DNA from: Bacteroidales bacterium
Lineage (GTDB): Bacteria; Bacteroidota; Bacteroidia; Bacteroidales; UBA12170
Length of the DNA stretch: 45,413 bases
NCBI GenBank assembly: GCA_021157585.1
Contig: JAGGWH010000105.1
Coordinates: forward strand, 1 to 45,413
Reading direction: 5' to 3'
Made by a program: the position numbers and the translations under genes. A model generated the notes under the pieces. It was given only the letters and a program-made list of their open reading frames with translations. It was not told the DNA's origin and ran no database searches. Positions 16,608 to 25,246 of this stretch are shown in pieces (the stretch's first letter is position 1; every line of letters starts with the position of its first letter).

Positions 16608-16778
16608 TTAAGAGTGACCTCTAACAACCATCAACATAATTTTTAAGTTCAGTTTAAAGAATTGATAAACTTGATAGAAAAAATTGCGACGCCAATGCAT
16701 AGTCCATTTTGATGGTCGTGTAGCAAAAGCCTGTCCGGAATACGGAGTATTTTTTAATCGATCGTGTATATTAGTCAT
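16608..16778 (-). CDS. Small basic protein paired with the SQR-like flavoprotein
   Basis: A 56-residue protein beginning MTNIHDRLKNTPYSGQAFAT, continuing RPSKWTMHWRRNFFYQVYQF and ending in a hydrophobic segment (FFKLNLKIMLMVV) and RGHS. The ATG at 16778 gives an 11-base gap after the upstream gene; a more upstream start at 16811 would overlap it and adds an unconserved-looking tail, so I prefer 16778. It is basic with a C-terminal stretch that could be amphipathic or enter the membrane. The tight spacing suggests it works with the flavoprotein, perhaps at the membrane. I do not recognise a named family. Confidence 0.6.
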   Translation of the reverse strand: MTNIHDRLKNTPYSGQAFATRPSKWTMHWRRNFFYQVYQFFKLNLKIMLMVVRGHS

Positions 16779-16789
16779 AATCTTATTTT

Positions 16790-18247
16790 TTATTCGGGAA
16801 TTAAAGACCAACCAAATTTTCCTTTGGCTTTATAAAGAAACATATAATGCATAAAAAGTTTCATCCAATGTCCGGCTAATCCAACAACACCAACGGTTCT
16901 TGAGATGTCCCTTCCGTATTCCGGATATTTATTCCAGTCGGGAACAATTGGTGAAACAGTCATAGTAGCTGCCTGTCCGGTAAAAGGACCATATCCTGCA
17001 GAAACAATACAAGCAGCACCCATCTTAGCCATAGTAGCATGGTGAGGATGTCCGCCTTTTCCTGTTTTGATACGATAAACTACATTTTGAGCAACAATTT
17101 TTCCAATTACACCCGATGGCATACCTGTTCTTGGTGGTGTTGGAAATATAGGTGTTCCGTTTTTACTTTTCTGAGGTTTAGACATGCCATGAGGAGGAGC
17201 AAATGCAATCCCGCTAGCGTATAGATTGTCGTATGCCGGACTTTGGTAAATTAAAGGCCAATCCGATGCCAACCATTCTTCAAATGGTTTACCTGAATAA
17301 TCAGCATCAACTTTCATCATTCCGTTAGCAGCAAAAACAGTATTTGTTATATCATCTCCGGCGTTATTAAATGCTTTCATATCCGCACCCTTAAATCCGG
17401 GAATTAACATTGCATAATCAAATTCTTGCTCTAAATATTCGCCTTCTAAATTCTCGTAAAATGCTTTTCCTTCTTCTACTTTATAAACTCCGGCACGCTT
17501 AATCCAGCGAATACCATATTCAGCTAAAATAGATTCTGTGAAAATTTTAGTAGGTGTAATATAGCCTCCACGCTTAATGTAAGCACCACCCATACCAAAA
17601 TCGCCCAACTCATATTCATTACTAATCCATACGATATCAGCTAACTTATTTAGTTTGCGTTTATTTACTTCAAAAGCAATGTTTAAAGCATATTCAAAAG
17701 CAGCACCCTGACAAGTAGCAAGTCCATGACCTGTTCCTATAAGGAAAGTTTGGTGTTCTCCATTCTCCATCTTTTCTAGAGCCAACTGAAGATTTTTCCA
17801 AGCATGTTCAGCATGGTCGTAAGTACATACCGATTGGGTGAATTTATCAGGTCCTAAACCTTCTGTAGCTGCAAAATTTAGTTTTGGTCCGGTAGAATTT
17901 ATCAAGAAATCGTAAGTAACATTTTCTTCAAGACCTTGTTTCCCTTCTTCGACATAGCGTATTTTTACATAAGGACTTTCGATTTCATTATCGCCTTCGG
18001 GATGAATAGAGATTCCCATAGCTTGTTTATAAACAATTCCTTTTTTATCATAAACAGGCTTTAGTTTGAATTTTACCTGATCAGGTTTCATTAAGCCTAC
18101 GCCCACCCAAATATTTGATGGTACCCACTGATAGTGGCTGTTTGGACTCACCATGATTATATCGTGTTTTTTACCCAACAGTTTTTTTAAATACATAACA
18201 GCAGTATGACCGGAAACTCCGGCACCTAAAACTAAAACTTTCGCCAT
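16790..18247 (-). CDS. Sulfide:quinone oxidoreductase-like FAD protein
   Basis: A 485-residue NAD(P)/FAD-dependent flavoprotein of the SQR branch. The N-terminal dinucleotide fold is VLVLGAGVSGHTAVMYLKKL; a TGHGLATCQGAAFEYA segment and the late SGIAFAPPHGM...PPRTGMPSGVIGKI region follow. Three cysteines sit where SQRs carry redox-active ones: Cys141 (SVCTYDHAEHAW), Cys179 (ATCQGA) and Cys413 (GAACIVSAG). A C-terminal region (HWMKLFMHYMFLYKAKGKFG) is suitable for monotopic membrane contact. It would oxidise sulfide and reduce quinone. NADH dehydrogenase-2-like or other flavoprotein activity remains possible, but the three cysteines favour SQR. It has its own promoter (18322-18351). Confidence 0.85.
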   Translation of the reverse strand: MAKVLVLGAGVSGHTAVMYLKKLLGKKHDIIMVSPNSHYQWVPSNIWVGVGLMKPDQVKFKLKPVYDKKGIVYKQAMGISIHPEGDNEIESPYVKIRYVEEGKQGLEENVTYDFLINSTGPKLNFAATEGLGPDKFTQSVCTYDHAEHAWKNLQLALEKMENGEHQTFLIGTGHGLATCQGAAFEYALNIAFEVNKRKLNKLADIVWISNEYELGDFGMGGAYIKRGGYITPTKIFTESILAEYGIRWIKRAGVYKVEEGKAFYENLEGEYLEQEFDYAMLIPGFKGADMKAFNNAGDDITNTVFAANGMMKVDADYSGKPFEEWLASDWPLIYQSPAYDNLYASGIAFAPPHGMSKPQKSKNGTPIFPTPPRTGMPSGVIGKIVAQNVVYRIKTGKGGHPHHATMAKMGAACIVSAGYGPFTGQAATMTVSPIVPDWNKYPEYGRDISRTVGVVGLAGHWMKLFMHYMFLYKAKGKFGWSLIPE

Positions 18248-18321
18248 AATAAAATCAATTTAGTTTTTCGTTTTTTAGGTATTTGATTACCTATATATTG
18301 TTGCTCATTTTGAGCTATTTA

Positions 18322-18351
18322 CAAAGCTACATATATTTTTCACTTTAGCAA
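18322..18351 (-). promoter_or_regulatory. Promoter of the SQR-like gene
   Basis: On the minus strand TTG (plus-strand CAA 18349-18351), a 19-base spacer and TAGCTTTG (plus-strand 18322-18329) form a textbook Bacteroidota promoter about 75 bases upstream of the start codon. Confidence 0.65.
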
Positions 18352-18437
18352 ATAATAAAAATAAAAAAGGCAAAATGAAATCTCTAAAAAGTATTTAAGA
18401 AAAATAGATACCTTTAAAGTCTGTTTAGATAATCAAT

Positions 18438-18752
18438 ATGGAAATAAAAAAAAATCTTGGACTTATATTTATTTTTACCTTGTTTCTTTCTTTAACGGGA
18501 AGTTTTAGTTCTTGCAAATCTTTACATTTGGATCATGCATCCCGTATGGAAAAAAAGGCTATTCGTTCGGCAGAACGTAGTAAACGAAAAGCCAATAGAA
18601 AATTTACCAAACAGTATGATAAAAAGTATAAACACCAAACTAAGATACAAAACGAACAACAGCGTAATATGATAAAACAAAGTCGGAAAAAACCTAAAAA
18701 TATGGGGAAACGCAGGCGTAGCTTTTTCTTATTTCGCTGGTTGGGTATTTAG
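18438..18752 (+). CDS. Small basic putative lipoprotein
   Basis: A 104-residue protein with a hydrophobic leader (IKKNLGLIFIFTLFLSLTGS) followed by FSSCKS, a plausible lipidated Cys26. The mature part is strikingly basic, with many Lys, Arg and Gln (for example KRKANRKFTKQYDKKYKHQT) and ends KRRRSFFLFRWLGI. Small basic lipoproteins of this kind recur in the phylum but I cannot assign a function. The ATG at 18438 is the only one that gives the leader. It is divergent from the SQR-like gene. Confidence 0.6.
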   Translation: MEIKKNLGLIFIFTLFLSLTGSFSSCKSLHLDHASRMEKKAIRSAERSKRKANRKFTKQYDKKYKHQTKIQNEQQRNMIKQSRKKPKNMGKRRRSFFLFRWLGI

Positions 18753-18813
18753 TTTAAATAAACTCAAGCTTTTTCCTGTTATTTTATTTAACTTTACACC
18801 TTAAAATTATAAA

Positions 18814-19317
18814 ATGGACGATTTTATTTATACGCTTTTATTTGTTGGATGGATAGTTTATAGTATTTATTCTGCCGTGAAAAAAAATAAGGCTAAAGTA
18901 AATAGCTCTCAAAGCCCACCTTCTCCAACATCTGAGTCTTCAGATATTATTGATAATGTTCTAGAATCTATGTTTCATCAAGAAAAACCTTCAACGGCTT
19001 CTGTTGCTCCTCATCCTTATTCGGAGGGTGATTTTGAAGAAGAAATTCTTGATACTTATCAAAATCAGGAAGAAGTATCTGATTATGAGGAAACAGATTA
19101 TTTAGATACTGTTCCTGAAGCAGATGTAGAAAGCAAAATTGACACTTATTCAGGAACCGATAATGTAGAACCCTCTATTATTTTTGAAGAAGAAAAGAAT
19201 GAAATACAAAAATCGGCAATTGATGATAATGAGGAGGATAAAAACACTAACTCTTTAGACTTTGATTTACGCCAGGCTGTTATTGCGCAAGCAATTTTAG
19301 AAAGACCATATGAATAG
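18814..19317 (+). CDS. Membrane-anchored acidic protein, unknown function
   Basis: A 167-residue protein. One N-terminal membrane segment (DFIYTLLFVGWIVYSIYSAV, residues 3-22) is followed by a short basic stop (KKNKAK) and a long, low-complexity acidic cytoplasmic-type tail rich in Glu, Asp and Ser, closing with FDLRQAVIAQAILERPY, a probable short helix. No recognised domain. Its layout suggests a membrane-tethered adaptor. It lies 61 bases after the small lipoprotein gene and is followed by a hairpin terminator. Confidence 0.6.
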   Translation: MDDFIYTLLFVGWIVYSIYSAVKKNKAKVNSSQSPPSPTSESSDIIDNVLESMFHQEKPSTASVAPHPYSEGDFEEEILDTYQNQEEVSDYEETDYLDTVPEADVESKIDTYSGTDNVEPSIIFEEEKNEIQKSAIDDNEEDKNTNSLDFDLRQAVIAQAILERPYE

Positions 19318-19367
19318 TATAAGCGGTTTGCTTACGTTTAATTATGAATATTAAACCCTCTTATATT

Positions 19368-19395
19368 AAAGCTTAAATTTTAAGCTTTTGTTTTG
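19368..19395 (+). terminator. Terminator before the sigma factor gene
   Basis: An AT-rich hairpin with arms AAAGCTTAA and TTAAGCTTT around 19368-19388 is followed by TTGTTTT. The stem is low in G+C but the T-run is good. Confidence 0.5.
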
Positions 19396-19441
19396 TAACC
19401 GAAAGCACTATTTTCCGTCCTATAAATGAAAACCAGGCAAA

Positions 19442-20023
19442 ATGGCTTTTAAAGATGATAGTTTTTACATAGAGGAGGTGCTTAAAGGCAACAGCAGTGC
19501 GTATGCTCCTCTTGTTGAAAAGCATAAAGGAATGGTTTATACCATTTGCTTTAGAATTGTCAGAAAAGCCGAAGAAGCCGAGGAGTTGGCACAAGATACT
19601 TTTTTAAAAGCCTTTGATAAATTAGATAAGTTTAGAGGAGATGCCAAATTTTCGACTTGGTTATACAGAATAGCTTATAATGCGGCAATTTCAATGACTC
19701 GCAAACGTAGGTTAGAAGTTCATGCACTTGATGATTTTGTTATTTCAAATTATTCGGAAGATGATATACGTGAGGATTTGGATGCTGTTGATGCTGAAGA
19801 GCAACAAAAAATGCTTCAAACAGCTTTGCGTACTTTATCCGACGATGATTATTTAATTATTAATCTCTTTTATTTAAAAGAATTATCGGTTAATGATATT
19901 AGTTCAATAACAGGATTGTCGGCAGCTAATGTGAAAGTAAAATTACATCGTATTAGAAAAAAACTGTATGTTAAGATGCAAGAAGACTTAGTGAAAAATG
20001 AAGAGATTGTAAACAATTTATAA
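19442..20023 (+). CDS. RNA polymerase sigma-70 family factor (ECF type)
   Basis: A 193-residue two-domain sigma factor. Region 2 spans about 18-85 with AEELAQDTFLKAFDKLDKFR and the aromatic FSTWLYRIAYNAA core that melts the -10 DNA; region 4 (about 120-180) includes LYLKELSVNDISSITGLSAA-like text (FYLKELSVNDISSITGLSAA) and KVKLHRIRKKL, a helix-turn-helix for -35 recognition. There is no region 3, as in ECF factors. It directs transcription of a regulon not identifiable from the window. The next gene, 98 bases away, encodes a small membrane protein that could be its regulator. Confidence 0.9.
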   Translation: MAFKDDSFYIEEVLKGNSSAYAPLVEKHKGMVYTICFRIVRKAEEAEELAQDTFLKAFDKLDKFRGDAKFSTWLYRIAYNAAISMTRKRRLEVHALDDFVISNYSEDDIREDLDAVDAEEQQKMLQTALRTLSDDDYLIINLFYLKELSVNDISSITGLSAANVKVKLHRIRKKLYVKMQEDLVKNEEIVNNL

Positions 20024-20121
20024 ATTTGTAATGATGCAAAGAGTTATTATCGAGATTTTATAATACAGCAAAGGAATTAATAACTACTTACATCTTATCG
20101 TTAAGGTAAAATTATCAAAAG

Positions 20122-20586
20122 ATGAAAACGATAGAAAAAACAGAAGGATATCAGGAGGTTGATCAAGACACTTTTTTAAAGTCATTGTTTAATGAAAATT
20201 ATCTATTGTCGCCTTCTTTGAATTTTACAGCCAATATTATGGCTAATGTTCAACAAAAAGAGAGCTTAGCATCAGAGTATAGCGTTAGTGCCGTAGGTAA
20301 AAAAATTACTTTCTTAATCTTTGGCTTAATTGCTCTTATTAATCTAACTGTGGTGTTTATCATTTGGCCTTATATTTCTGTTTGGCTACCTGAAGAGGGG
20401 ATTATTCGCTATTTATTGGAGAATGTAAATACGATATTTTTAGATTATGTTATTCGTATTTTTACTCGTACTTTTTCTTTGTCCTTAATATTTATTATTG
20501 CATTAGCATCATTCTCATTATTTGGCATTGATGATATTTTAAGAAAACGTTTCCGTATTTTACAGAACAACGGTTTTATGTTTTAA
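20122..20586 (+). CDS. Two-helix membrane protein, possible partner of the sigma factor
   Basis: A 154-residue protein. An N-terminal soluble part (1-60) is followed by membrane segments at about 62-82 and 117-136 and a short basic tail. The N-terminal region contains DQDTFLKSLFNENYLLSPSL, then FTANIMANV, reminiscent of short helices that membrane regulators use to hold sigma factors, but it lacks the zinc-binding HxxxCxxC of ZAS anti-sigma proteins. The role as anti-sigma factor is inferred only from position. It lies 39 bases before the MATE gene and may share its transcript. Confidence 0.55.
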   Translation: MKTIEKTEGYQEVDQDTFLKSLFNENYLLSPSLNFTANIMANVQQKESLASEYSVSAVGKKITFLIFGLIALINLTVVFIIWPYISVWLPEEGIIRYLLENVNTIFLDYVIRIFTRTFSLSLIFIIALASFSLFGIDDILRKRFRILQNNGFMF

Positions 20587-20625
20587 AAATCATATTTTGT
20601 CTCGAAGGAAAATCTAAATTGCAAT

Positions 20626-21960
20626 ATGAAAGAAGGCGTTCCCTCGTATAATAAAATTTGGCAGGTTTCTTATCCTATAATTCTAAGCTTACTTGCACAA
20701 AATATTATAAATGTTATTGATACAGCCTTTTTAGGTCGAGTGGGAGAGGTTGAATTAGGGGCTTCGGCTATTGCCGGATTATTTTATATTGCGATTTTTA
20801 TGTTGGGTTTTGGTTTTAGTAACGGAACTCAAATAATGATTGCTCGCCGAAATGGCGAAAAAAAATTCAAACAAATAGGGAGTATTTTTGATCAATCAGT
20901 TTACTTTTTTCTACTGTTAGCGCTGATTATTTTTACGTTTGTTTATTTCTTTGGCTCTCCTGTTTTAAAACAAATTGTTTCTTCCGATAATATTTTTCAA
21001 GCCTCAAAAGCCTATTTGAATATCCGTATTTGGGGTATATTCTTTGCTTTTGGAAACTTGGCTTTTAGAGCCTTATTTGTTGGTGTAACCAAAACAAAAG
21101 CTTTGGGATACAGTGCTGTAATTATGGCTGTTACAAATATTATTTTTGATTACCTATTTATTTTTGGTGAGTACGGATTCCCACAAATGGGTATCGCGGG
21201 AGCCGCTTTAGCAAGCATAATAGCAGAAGCTGTTTCTTTAGTATTTTTTGTTTTTTATGCCCGCATCACTCTTAACTTTAAAAAATGTCAGTTGTTTCGT
21301 TTTCCTAAAATCGACTTTATTATTATAAAAAGTACTTTGTCGATATCTACTTATATTATGGTGCAATATTTTTTATCTGTTGCTACTTGGTTTATGTTTT
21401 TTGTAATTATAGAACAAATGGGAGAACGATCATTAGCTGTTTCAAATATAGTACGAAGTATTTATATGATTTTGGTTATTCCTATTATGGGATTAAGTAC
21501 GGCAACAACAAGCTTGGTAAGTAATGCTATTGGCGAAGGCTTTACCGATAGCGTAATGAGTATTATTAATAAAATAGTAAAAATAAGTCTCTTTAGTATT
21601 ATTCCATTCATCTTACTTATTTGGTTGATTCCCGGATTATTAATTAAAATATATACCGACGATCCCGGCTTGATTGCCGATACGCTTACTTCGCTTTATG
21701 TTATTAGTGGTGCAATATTAATTTTTGCCGTTGCCTTTGTTGTTTTTAGTGGGGTAAGTGGAACGGCAAATACTAAAACAGCTCTTGGAATAGAGGTGGT
21801 TACATTAGTTTTTTATATTTCGTATTTGTATTGGATAGTAATTTTGCGTAATGTGGATGTCGCTATTGCGTGGACTTCAGAATATGTTTATATGTCGGGG
21901 CTTAGCCTGTTTAGCTATTGGTATTTGATAAAAGGAAATTGGCGACAAAAAAAGATATAA
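20626..21960 (+). CDS. MATE family efflux transporter
   Basis: A 444-residue membrane protein of about twelve helices. The N-terminal pattern (IWQVSYPIILSLLAQNIINV followed by IDTAFLGRVGEVELGASAIA) is typical of MATE cation-coupled exporters, as is the mid-protein GIAGAALASIIAE segment and the second-half MGLSTATTSLVSNAIGEG. It would export cationic compounds or metabolites; substrate unknown. Its stop codon directly abuts the stop of the convergent ispE gene with no spacer. Confidence 0.9.
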   Translation: MKEGVPSYNKIWQVSYPIILSLLAQNIINVIDTAFLGRVGEVELGASAIAGLFYIAIFMLGFGFSNGTQIMIARRNGEKKFKQIGSIFDQSVYFFLLLALIIFTFVYFFGSPVLKQIVSSDNIFQASKAYLNIRIWGIFFAFGNLAFRALFVGVTKTKALGYSAVIMAVTNIIFDYLFIFGEYGFPQMGIAGAALASIIAEAVSLVFFVFYARITLNFKKCQLFRFPKIDFIIIKSTLSISTYIMVQYFLSVATWFMFFVIIEQMGERSLAVSNIVRSIYMILVIPIMGLSTATTSLVSNAIGEGFTDSVMSIINKIVKISLFSIIPFILLIWLIPGLLIKIYTDDPGLIADTLTSLYVISGAILIFAVAFVVFSGVSGTANTKTALGIEVVTLVFYISYLYWIVILRNVDVAIAWTSEYVYMSGLSLFSYWYLIKGNWRQKKI

Positions 21961-22773
21961 TTAAAAATTTAACCAATAATATCGATAGCGTTCGGGTAAT
22001 TTTATAACAATTTTTTCAGAAAAAAAAGCATATATCCCTGAACCGCTTCCACTCAGGGATACGTAGATTGCTCCCTTTTGATAAAGTTTTTCTTTTATTT
22101 CTGCTAAAAGAGGGAAATCGGTAAATATTATATTTTCAAAATCATTTTTTAAAAGCTGCTTCCAATTTTTAATAGGTTTTTTAAGAACGTCTTTGGGTAG
22201 ATTGTAATGTGTCTTTACTGTAACTTTATCATAAGTATTTTTGGTAGAAATAGAAATATCGGGAATTATTAATAAGAGCTTTAAGGGATTTAAGTTTAGC
22301 TTAAAAGGTTTTAAAAGTTCGCCTCTTCCTTTTGCATATTGTGTTTTTTGTATTAAAAAAAACGGACAATCGCTGCCAATTTTTAAGGCTAATTTTATTA
22401 AAGCATTCCGGTTAATGTTGAGATGAAAAAGCCGATTGATAGCCAAAAGAGTATGAGCCGCATCAGAACTTCCGCCTCCTAAGCCTGCTCCACTTGGAAT
22501 CTGTTTGTGCAAATGAATTTTTATACTTGGAAAAGTATAGTGTTTTCGTAGAATAAGTACTGATTTCCAAACTAAATTGTCTTCGATTGATATATCGAGC
22601 GGAAAGCCTGTAAGTTTTAATTCGTCCTTATTTTGATTGGGATTTTCGATAATCTCTAAAATATCATAAAGTTTTATGGGCGATAAAAGACTCTCGATAT
22701 TATGATATCCGTCAATACGTTGATTTAAAATGGCTAAACCTAAATTTATTTTGGCATAAGGAAACCAAAGCAT
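21961..22773 (-). CDS. ispE: 4-diphosphocytidyl-2-C-methyl-D-erythritol kinase
   Basis: A 270-residue GHMP kinase phosphorylating CDP-methylerythritol in the MEP route to isoprenoids. The start is set at ATG 22773, giving MLWFPYAKINLGLAILNQRI, the conserved IspE N-terminus; an upstream start at 22842 would add 23 residues without homology and overlap the preceding gene. The ATP-binding motif PSGAGLGGGSSDAA and the C-terminal SLSGSGSGIYAFF glycine loop are intact. It is one base downstream of the small membrane protein gene, so the two are co-transcribed. Confidence 0.93.
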   Translation of the reverse strand: MLWFPYAKINLGLAILNQRIDGYHNIESLLSPIKLYDILEIIENPNQNKDELKLTGFPLDISIEDNLVWKSVLILRKHYTFPSIKIHLHKQIPSGAGLGGGSSDAAHTLLAINRLFHLNINRNALIKLALKIGSDCPFFLIQKTQYAKGRGELLKPFKLNLNPLKLLLIIPDISISTKNTYDKVTVKTHYNLPKDVLKKPIKNWKQLLKNDFENIIFTDFPLLAEIKEKLYQKGAIYVSLSGSGSGIYAFFSEKIVIKLPERYRYYWLNF

Positions 22774-22774
22774 A

Positions 22775-23206
22775 CTAATTGTGTTTTTCTTTAGAGGAAT
22801 GGTGATGCTTCTTTTTTCGTTTACGTTTATTAATATGGTCAATACCCATTCTTCTTAAAGAAGAATAACGAGTTAAATCAAATTTTACATCGCGTAATAA
22901 ACGCCAGTTCTTTTGCCATTGTTGCTCTTCCTTATAATTTATCAGCGTCTTTATAAAATACGACAATCCAACAATAAATCCGGCTATTGCCAGATAAACC
23001 ATCTCGCGTATATCACTAGAACCGTAAGACTTTGAAATTAAAATAGGTTCAAAAAGTAAGGAATAAAATAGAAGATAAGTAAAAATAAGCAGTCCTAAAT
23101 ACATAGTAAAAGTGAATACATTATAAGTGTATCTTTTTAACGTATTTATATTACGTTGTTTTTTACGGGCTTTATAACGTGACTTCTTGCTGGAATGACT
23201 CGACAT
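22775..23206 (-). CDS. Small membrane protein, unknown function
   Basis: A 143-residue protein with strongly basic termini (SSHSSKKSRYKARKKQRNIN at the start, KRKRKKKHHHSSKEKHN at the end) flanking two membrane segments (about 31-52 and 68-86). The Lys/His-rich tail is notable and could bind nucleic acid or metal, but this is speculation. It is upstream of, and one base from, ispE. No family recognised. Confidence 0.6.
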   Translation of the reverse strand: MSSHSSKKSRYKARKKQRNINTLKRYTYNVFTFTMYLGLLIFTYLLFYSLLFEPILISKSYGSSDIREMVYLAIAGFIVGLSYFIKTLINYKEEQQWQKNWRLLRDVKFDLTRYSSLRRMGIDHINKRKRKKKHHHSSKEKHN

Positions 23207-23329
23207 AAAAACTCTATTTATTTAAATCAAAAATACATAATTATTTAAGACAGATATAATAATTCTTATTGTAAATTGTCCGGATGCTATTTTGAGTCGC
23301 ACCGCGAATAAAAGATAAACGGCATTATC

Positions 23330-23359
23330 TTGTCCATATCCACAATTCCATTATTTTTG
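23330..23359 (+). promoter_or_regulatory. Promoter of the C69 dipeptidase gene
   Basis: TTG (23330-23332), a 19-base spacer and TATTTTTG (23352-23359) match the Bacteroidota consensus exactly, 36 bases before the ATG at 23396. This also argues against translation starting at the TTG itself. Confidence 0.75.
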
Positions 23360-23395
23360 TATTCATTATCGAAAATAATTAAAACACAATTGAAT

Positions 23396-25135
23396 ATGAA
23401 GAAAAATTTATTCGTGCTAATGACAGCTATTCTGATGTCTATTACCACAATTAATCAGTCAAATGCTTGTACCAACTATTTGATTACAAAAGGTGCTTCA
23501 ACCGATGGCTCTACTATGATTTCTTATGCGGCCGATTCACATGTTTTATTCGGAGAATTATACCATTGGCCGGCTGCAACTTGGGCAGATGATGCCATGT
23601 TGGATGTTTATGAATGGGATACTGGAAAATATCTTGGGGCTATCAAGCAAGCTAAACAAACCTATAATGTAGTAGGAAATATGAATGAATACCAGGTTGC
23701 TATTGGTGAAACAACTTATGGCGGACGTAGTGAATTACACGATCCAAATGCTATTATGGATTATGGTAGTTTGATATATATTGCGTTGCAACGTTCAAAA
23801 TCTGCTCGTGAAGCAATTAAAAATATTGCCGATTTAATGGATAAATACGGCTATTATAGTTCCGGCGAATCTTTTTCTATTTCGGATGCCAATGAAGTTT
23901 GGATTATGGAAATGATTAGCAAAGGAAGTGTTGAAACAGGTGCTGTTTGGGTAGCTCGTATGATTCCTGATGGTTATGTTAGTGGTCATGCTAATCATGC
24001 TCGTATTGGAACTTTTCCAAAAGCCGATGGAAAAACCAGTATTACATCTAAAAATTTAGATAAAATATTTGATACTAAAATTACAACTGTATATGCTTAT
24101 GATGTGATTGATTTTGCTCGTAAAATGAAATGGTATAAAGGAAAAGATAAAAACTTTAGTTTTTCTGAAACTTATGCTCCTGTCGATTTTGGTGGTGCTC
24201 GTTTTTGCGAGATCCGTGTTTGGTCTATGTTCGATCAGCTTGTTGACAATATGGACGACTATTGGGAATATGCAAAAGGAAATATTGAACATGGCGATAA
24301 ATTAGCCAATGGCGATAAAAATGTTGATGGATATGCAACTAACCGCATGCCTTTGTGGATAAAGCCAAATAAAAAAGTTAGTGTTCAAGATATGATGCAT
24401 TTTATGCGTAATCACCTCGAAGGAACTGAATTAGATATGAGTAAAGATGTTGGAGCAGGACCTTTTAACGTTCCTTATCGTTGGCGTCCACTGACTTGGG
24501 AAGTAGAAGGAGAGTCTTATTGCAACGAACGCGCAACAGCTACTCAACAAACAGGATTCTCTTTTGTAGCTCAATCGCGCTCTTGGTTACCCAACGAGAT
24601 AGGCGGTATATTTTGGTTTGGTGTTGATGACGCATCAAGTTCTGTATATATTCCAATGTATTCCAGCATAACAAAAGCCCCACATACTTTTGAAAGAGAC
24701 AATGGTAAAATGATGGTTTGGAGTGATGACGCTGCTTTTTGGGTGTTTAATCAATTAAGTAATTTCGCTTATACTCGTTATAATACAATTCATCCTGAAA
24801 TTGCAGAAAAGCAAAAAGCCTTTGAAGATGGATTTGTTGCTGCAACTAAAGAAGTGGATAAGGTTGCTCTTACTCTTTTAGAGAAAGATACAAAAACGGC
24901 AGTAGAATACCTTACCAATTATTCTTGTACCGAAGCCGATAAGGTAACTTATGCTTGGAAAGAGTTTTACCACTACTTATTTATGAAGTATATGGATGGT
25001 AATATTAAAACAGCTGATCCCGGAAAACAAAATCCTAAGTTAAAACAACCAGGTTATAGTAAAGAATTTTTAAAACAAATTGTTGACGAAACTGGTGATA
25101 AATTAAAAATGCCAAAAGAAAAAGGCGGTCACTAA
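23396..25135 (+). CDS. C69 family dipeptidase, exported
   Basis: A 579-residue N-terminal nucleophile hydrolase. The signal peptide (MKKNLFVLMTAILMSITTIN plus QSNA) is followed by Cys25, which becomes the new N-terminus and catalytic nucleophile in ACTNYLITKGASTDGST, as in PepD/dipeptidase A. Supporting segments are GETTYGGR and SGESFSISDANEVWIMEM. The enzyme would release dipeptides in the periplasm or outside. The ATG at 23396 is chosen because it opens directly onto the signal peptide and lies downstream of a clean promoter that overlaps any earlier start. A terminator follows. Confidence 0.92.
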   Translation: MKKNLFVLMTAILMSITTINQSNACTNYLITKGASTDGSTMISYAADSHVLFGELYHWPAATWADDAMLDVYEWDTGKYLGAIKQAKQTYNVVGNMNEYQVAIGETTYGGRSELHDPNAIMDYGSLIYIALQRSKSAREAIKNIADLMDKYGYYSSGESFSISDANEVWIMEMISKGSVETGAVWVARMIPDGYVSGHANHARIGTFPKADGKTSITSKNLDKIFDTKITTVYAYDVIDFARKMKWYKGKDKNFSFSETYAPVDFGGARFCEIRVWSMFDQLVDNMDDYWEYAKGNIEHGDKLANGDKNVDGYATNRMPLWIKPNKKVSVQDMMHFMRNHLEGTELDMSKDVGAGPFNVPYRWRPLTWEVEGESYCNERATATQQTGFSFVAQSRSWLPNEIGGIFWFGVDDASSSVYIPMYSSITKAPHTFERDNGKMMVWSDDAAFWVFNQLSNFAYTRYNTIHPEIAEKQKAFEDGFVAATKEVDKVALTLLEKDTKTAVEYLTNYSCTEADKVTYAWKEFYHYLFMKYMDGNIKTADPGKQNPKLKQPGYSKEFLKQIVDETGDKLKMPKEKGGH

Positions 25136-25145
25136 AACTTAATTA

Positions 25146-25184
25146 AGTCAGGGTTTCACTCTAAATGAAACCCTGACTAATTTT
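25146..25184 (+). terminator. Terminator of the C69 dipeptidase gene
   Basis: A perfect 13-bp stem (AGTCAGGGTTTCA at 25146-25158 with TGAAACCCTGACT at 25166-25178) ends in a short T-rich tail. Confidence 0.7.
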
Positions 25185-25206
25185 ACATTTGAAGTGATAG
25201 AAAAAA

Positions 25207-25240
25207 GAAAGCCCTTGAAAATTAATTCAAGGGCTTTTGT
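25207..25240. terminator. Bidirectional terminator between the C69 gene and gldG
   Basis: A perfect stem (AGCCCTTGAA at 25210-25219 with TTCAAGGGCT at 25226-25235) has an A-run on its left and a T-run on its right. It can stop both the plus-strand dipeptidase transcript and the minus-strand gldFG transcript. Confidence 0.75.
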
Positions 25241-25246
25241 TGTTTT

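Noticed and set aside
22774-22842. Upstream in-frame start for ispE
   Set aside because: It would overlap the preceding gene and add residues without homology; the ATG at 22773 gives the conserved N-terminus.
23330-23395. TTG start adding 22 residues to the C69 dipeptidase
   Set aside because: The TTG coincides with the -33 element of a consensus promoter, and the ATG at 23396 begins a good signal peptide.
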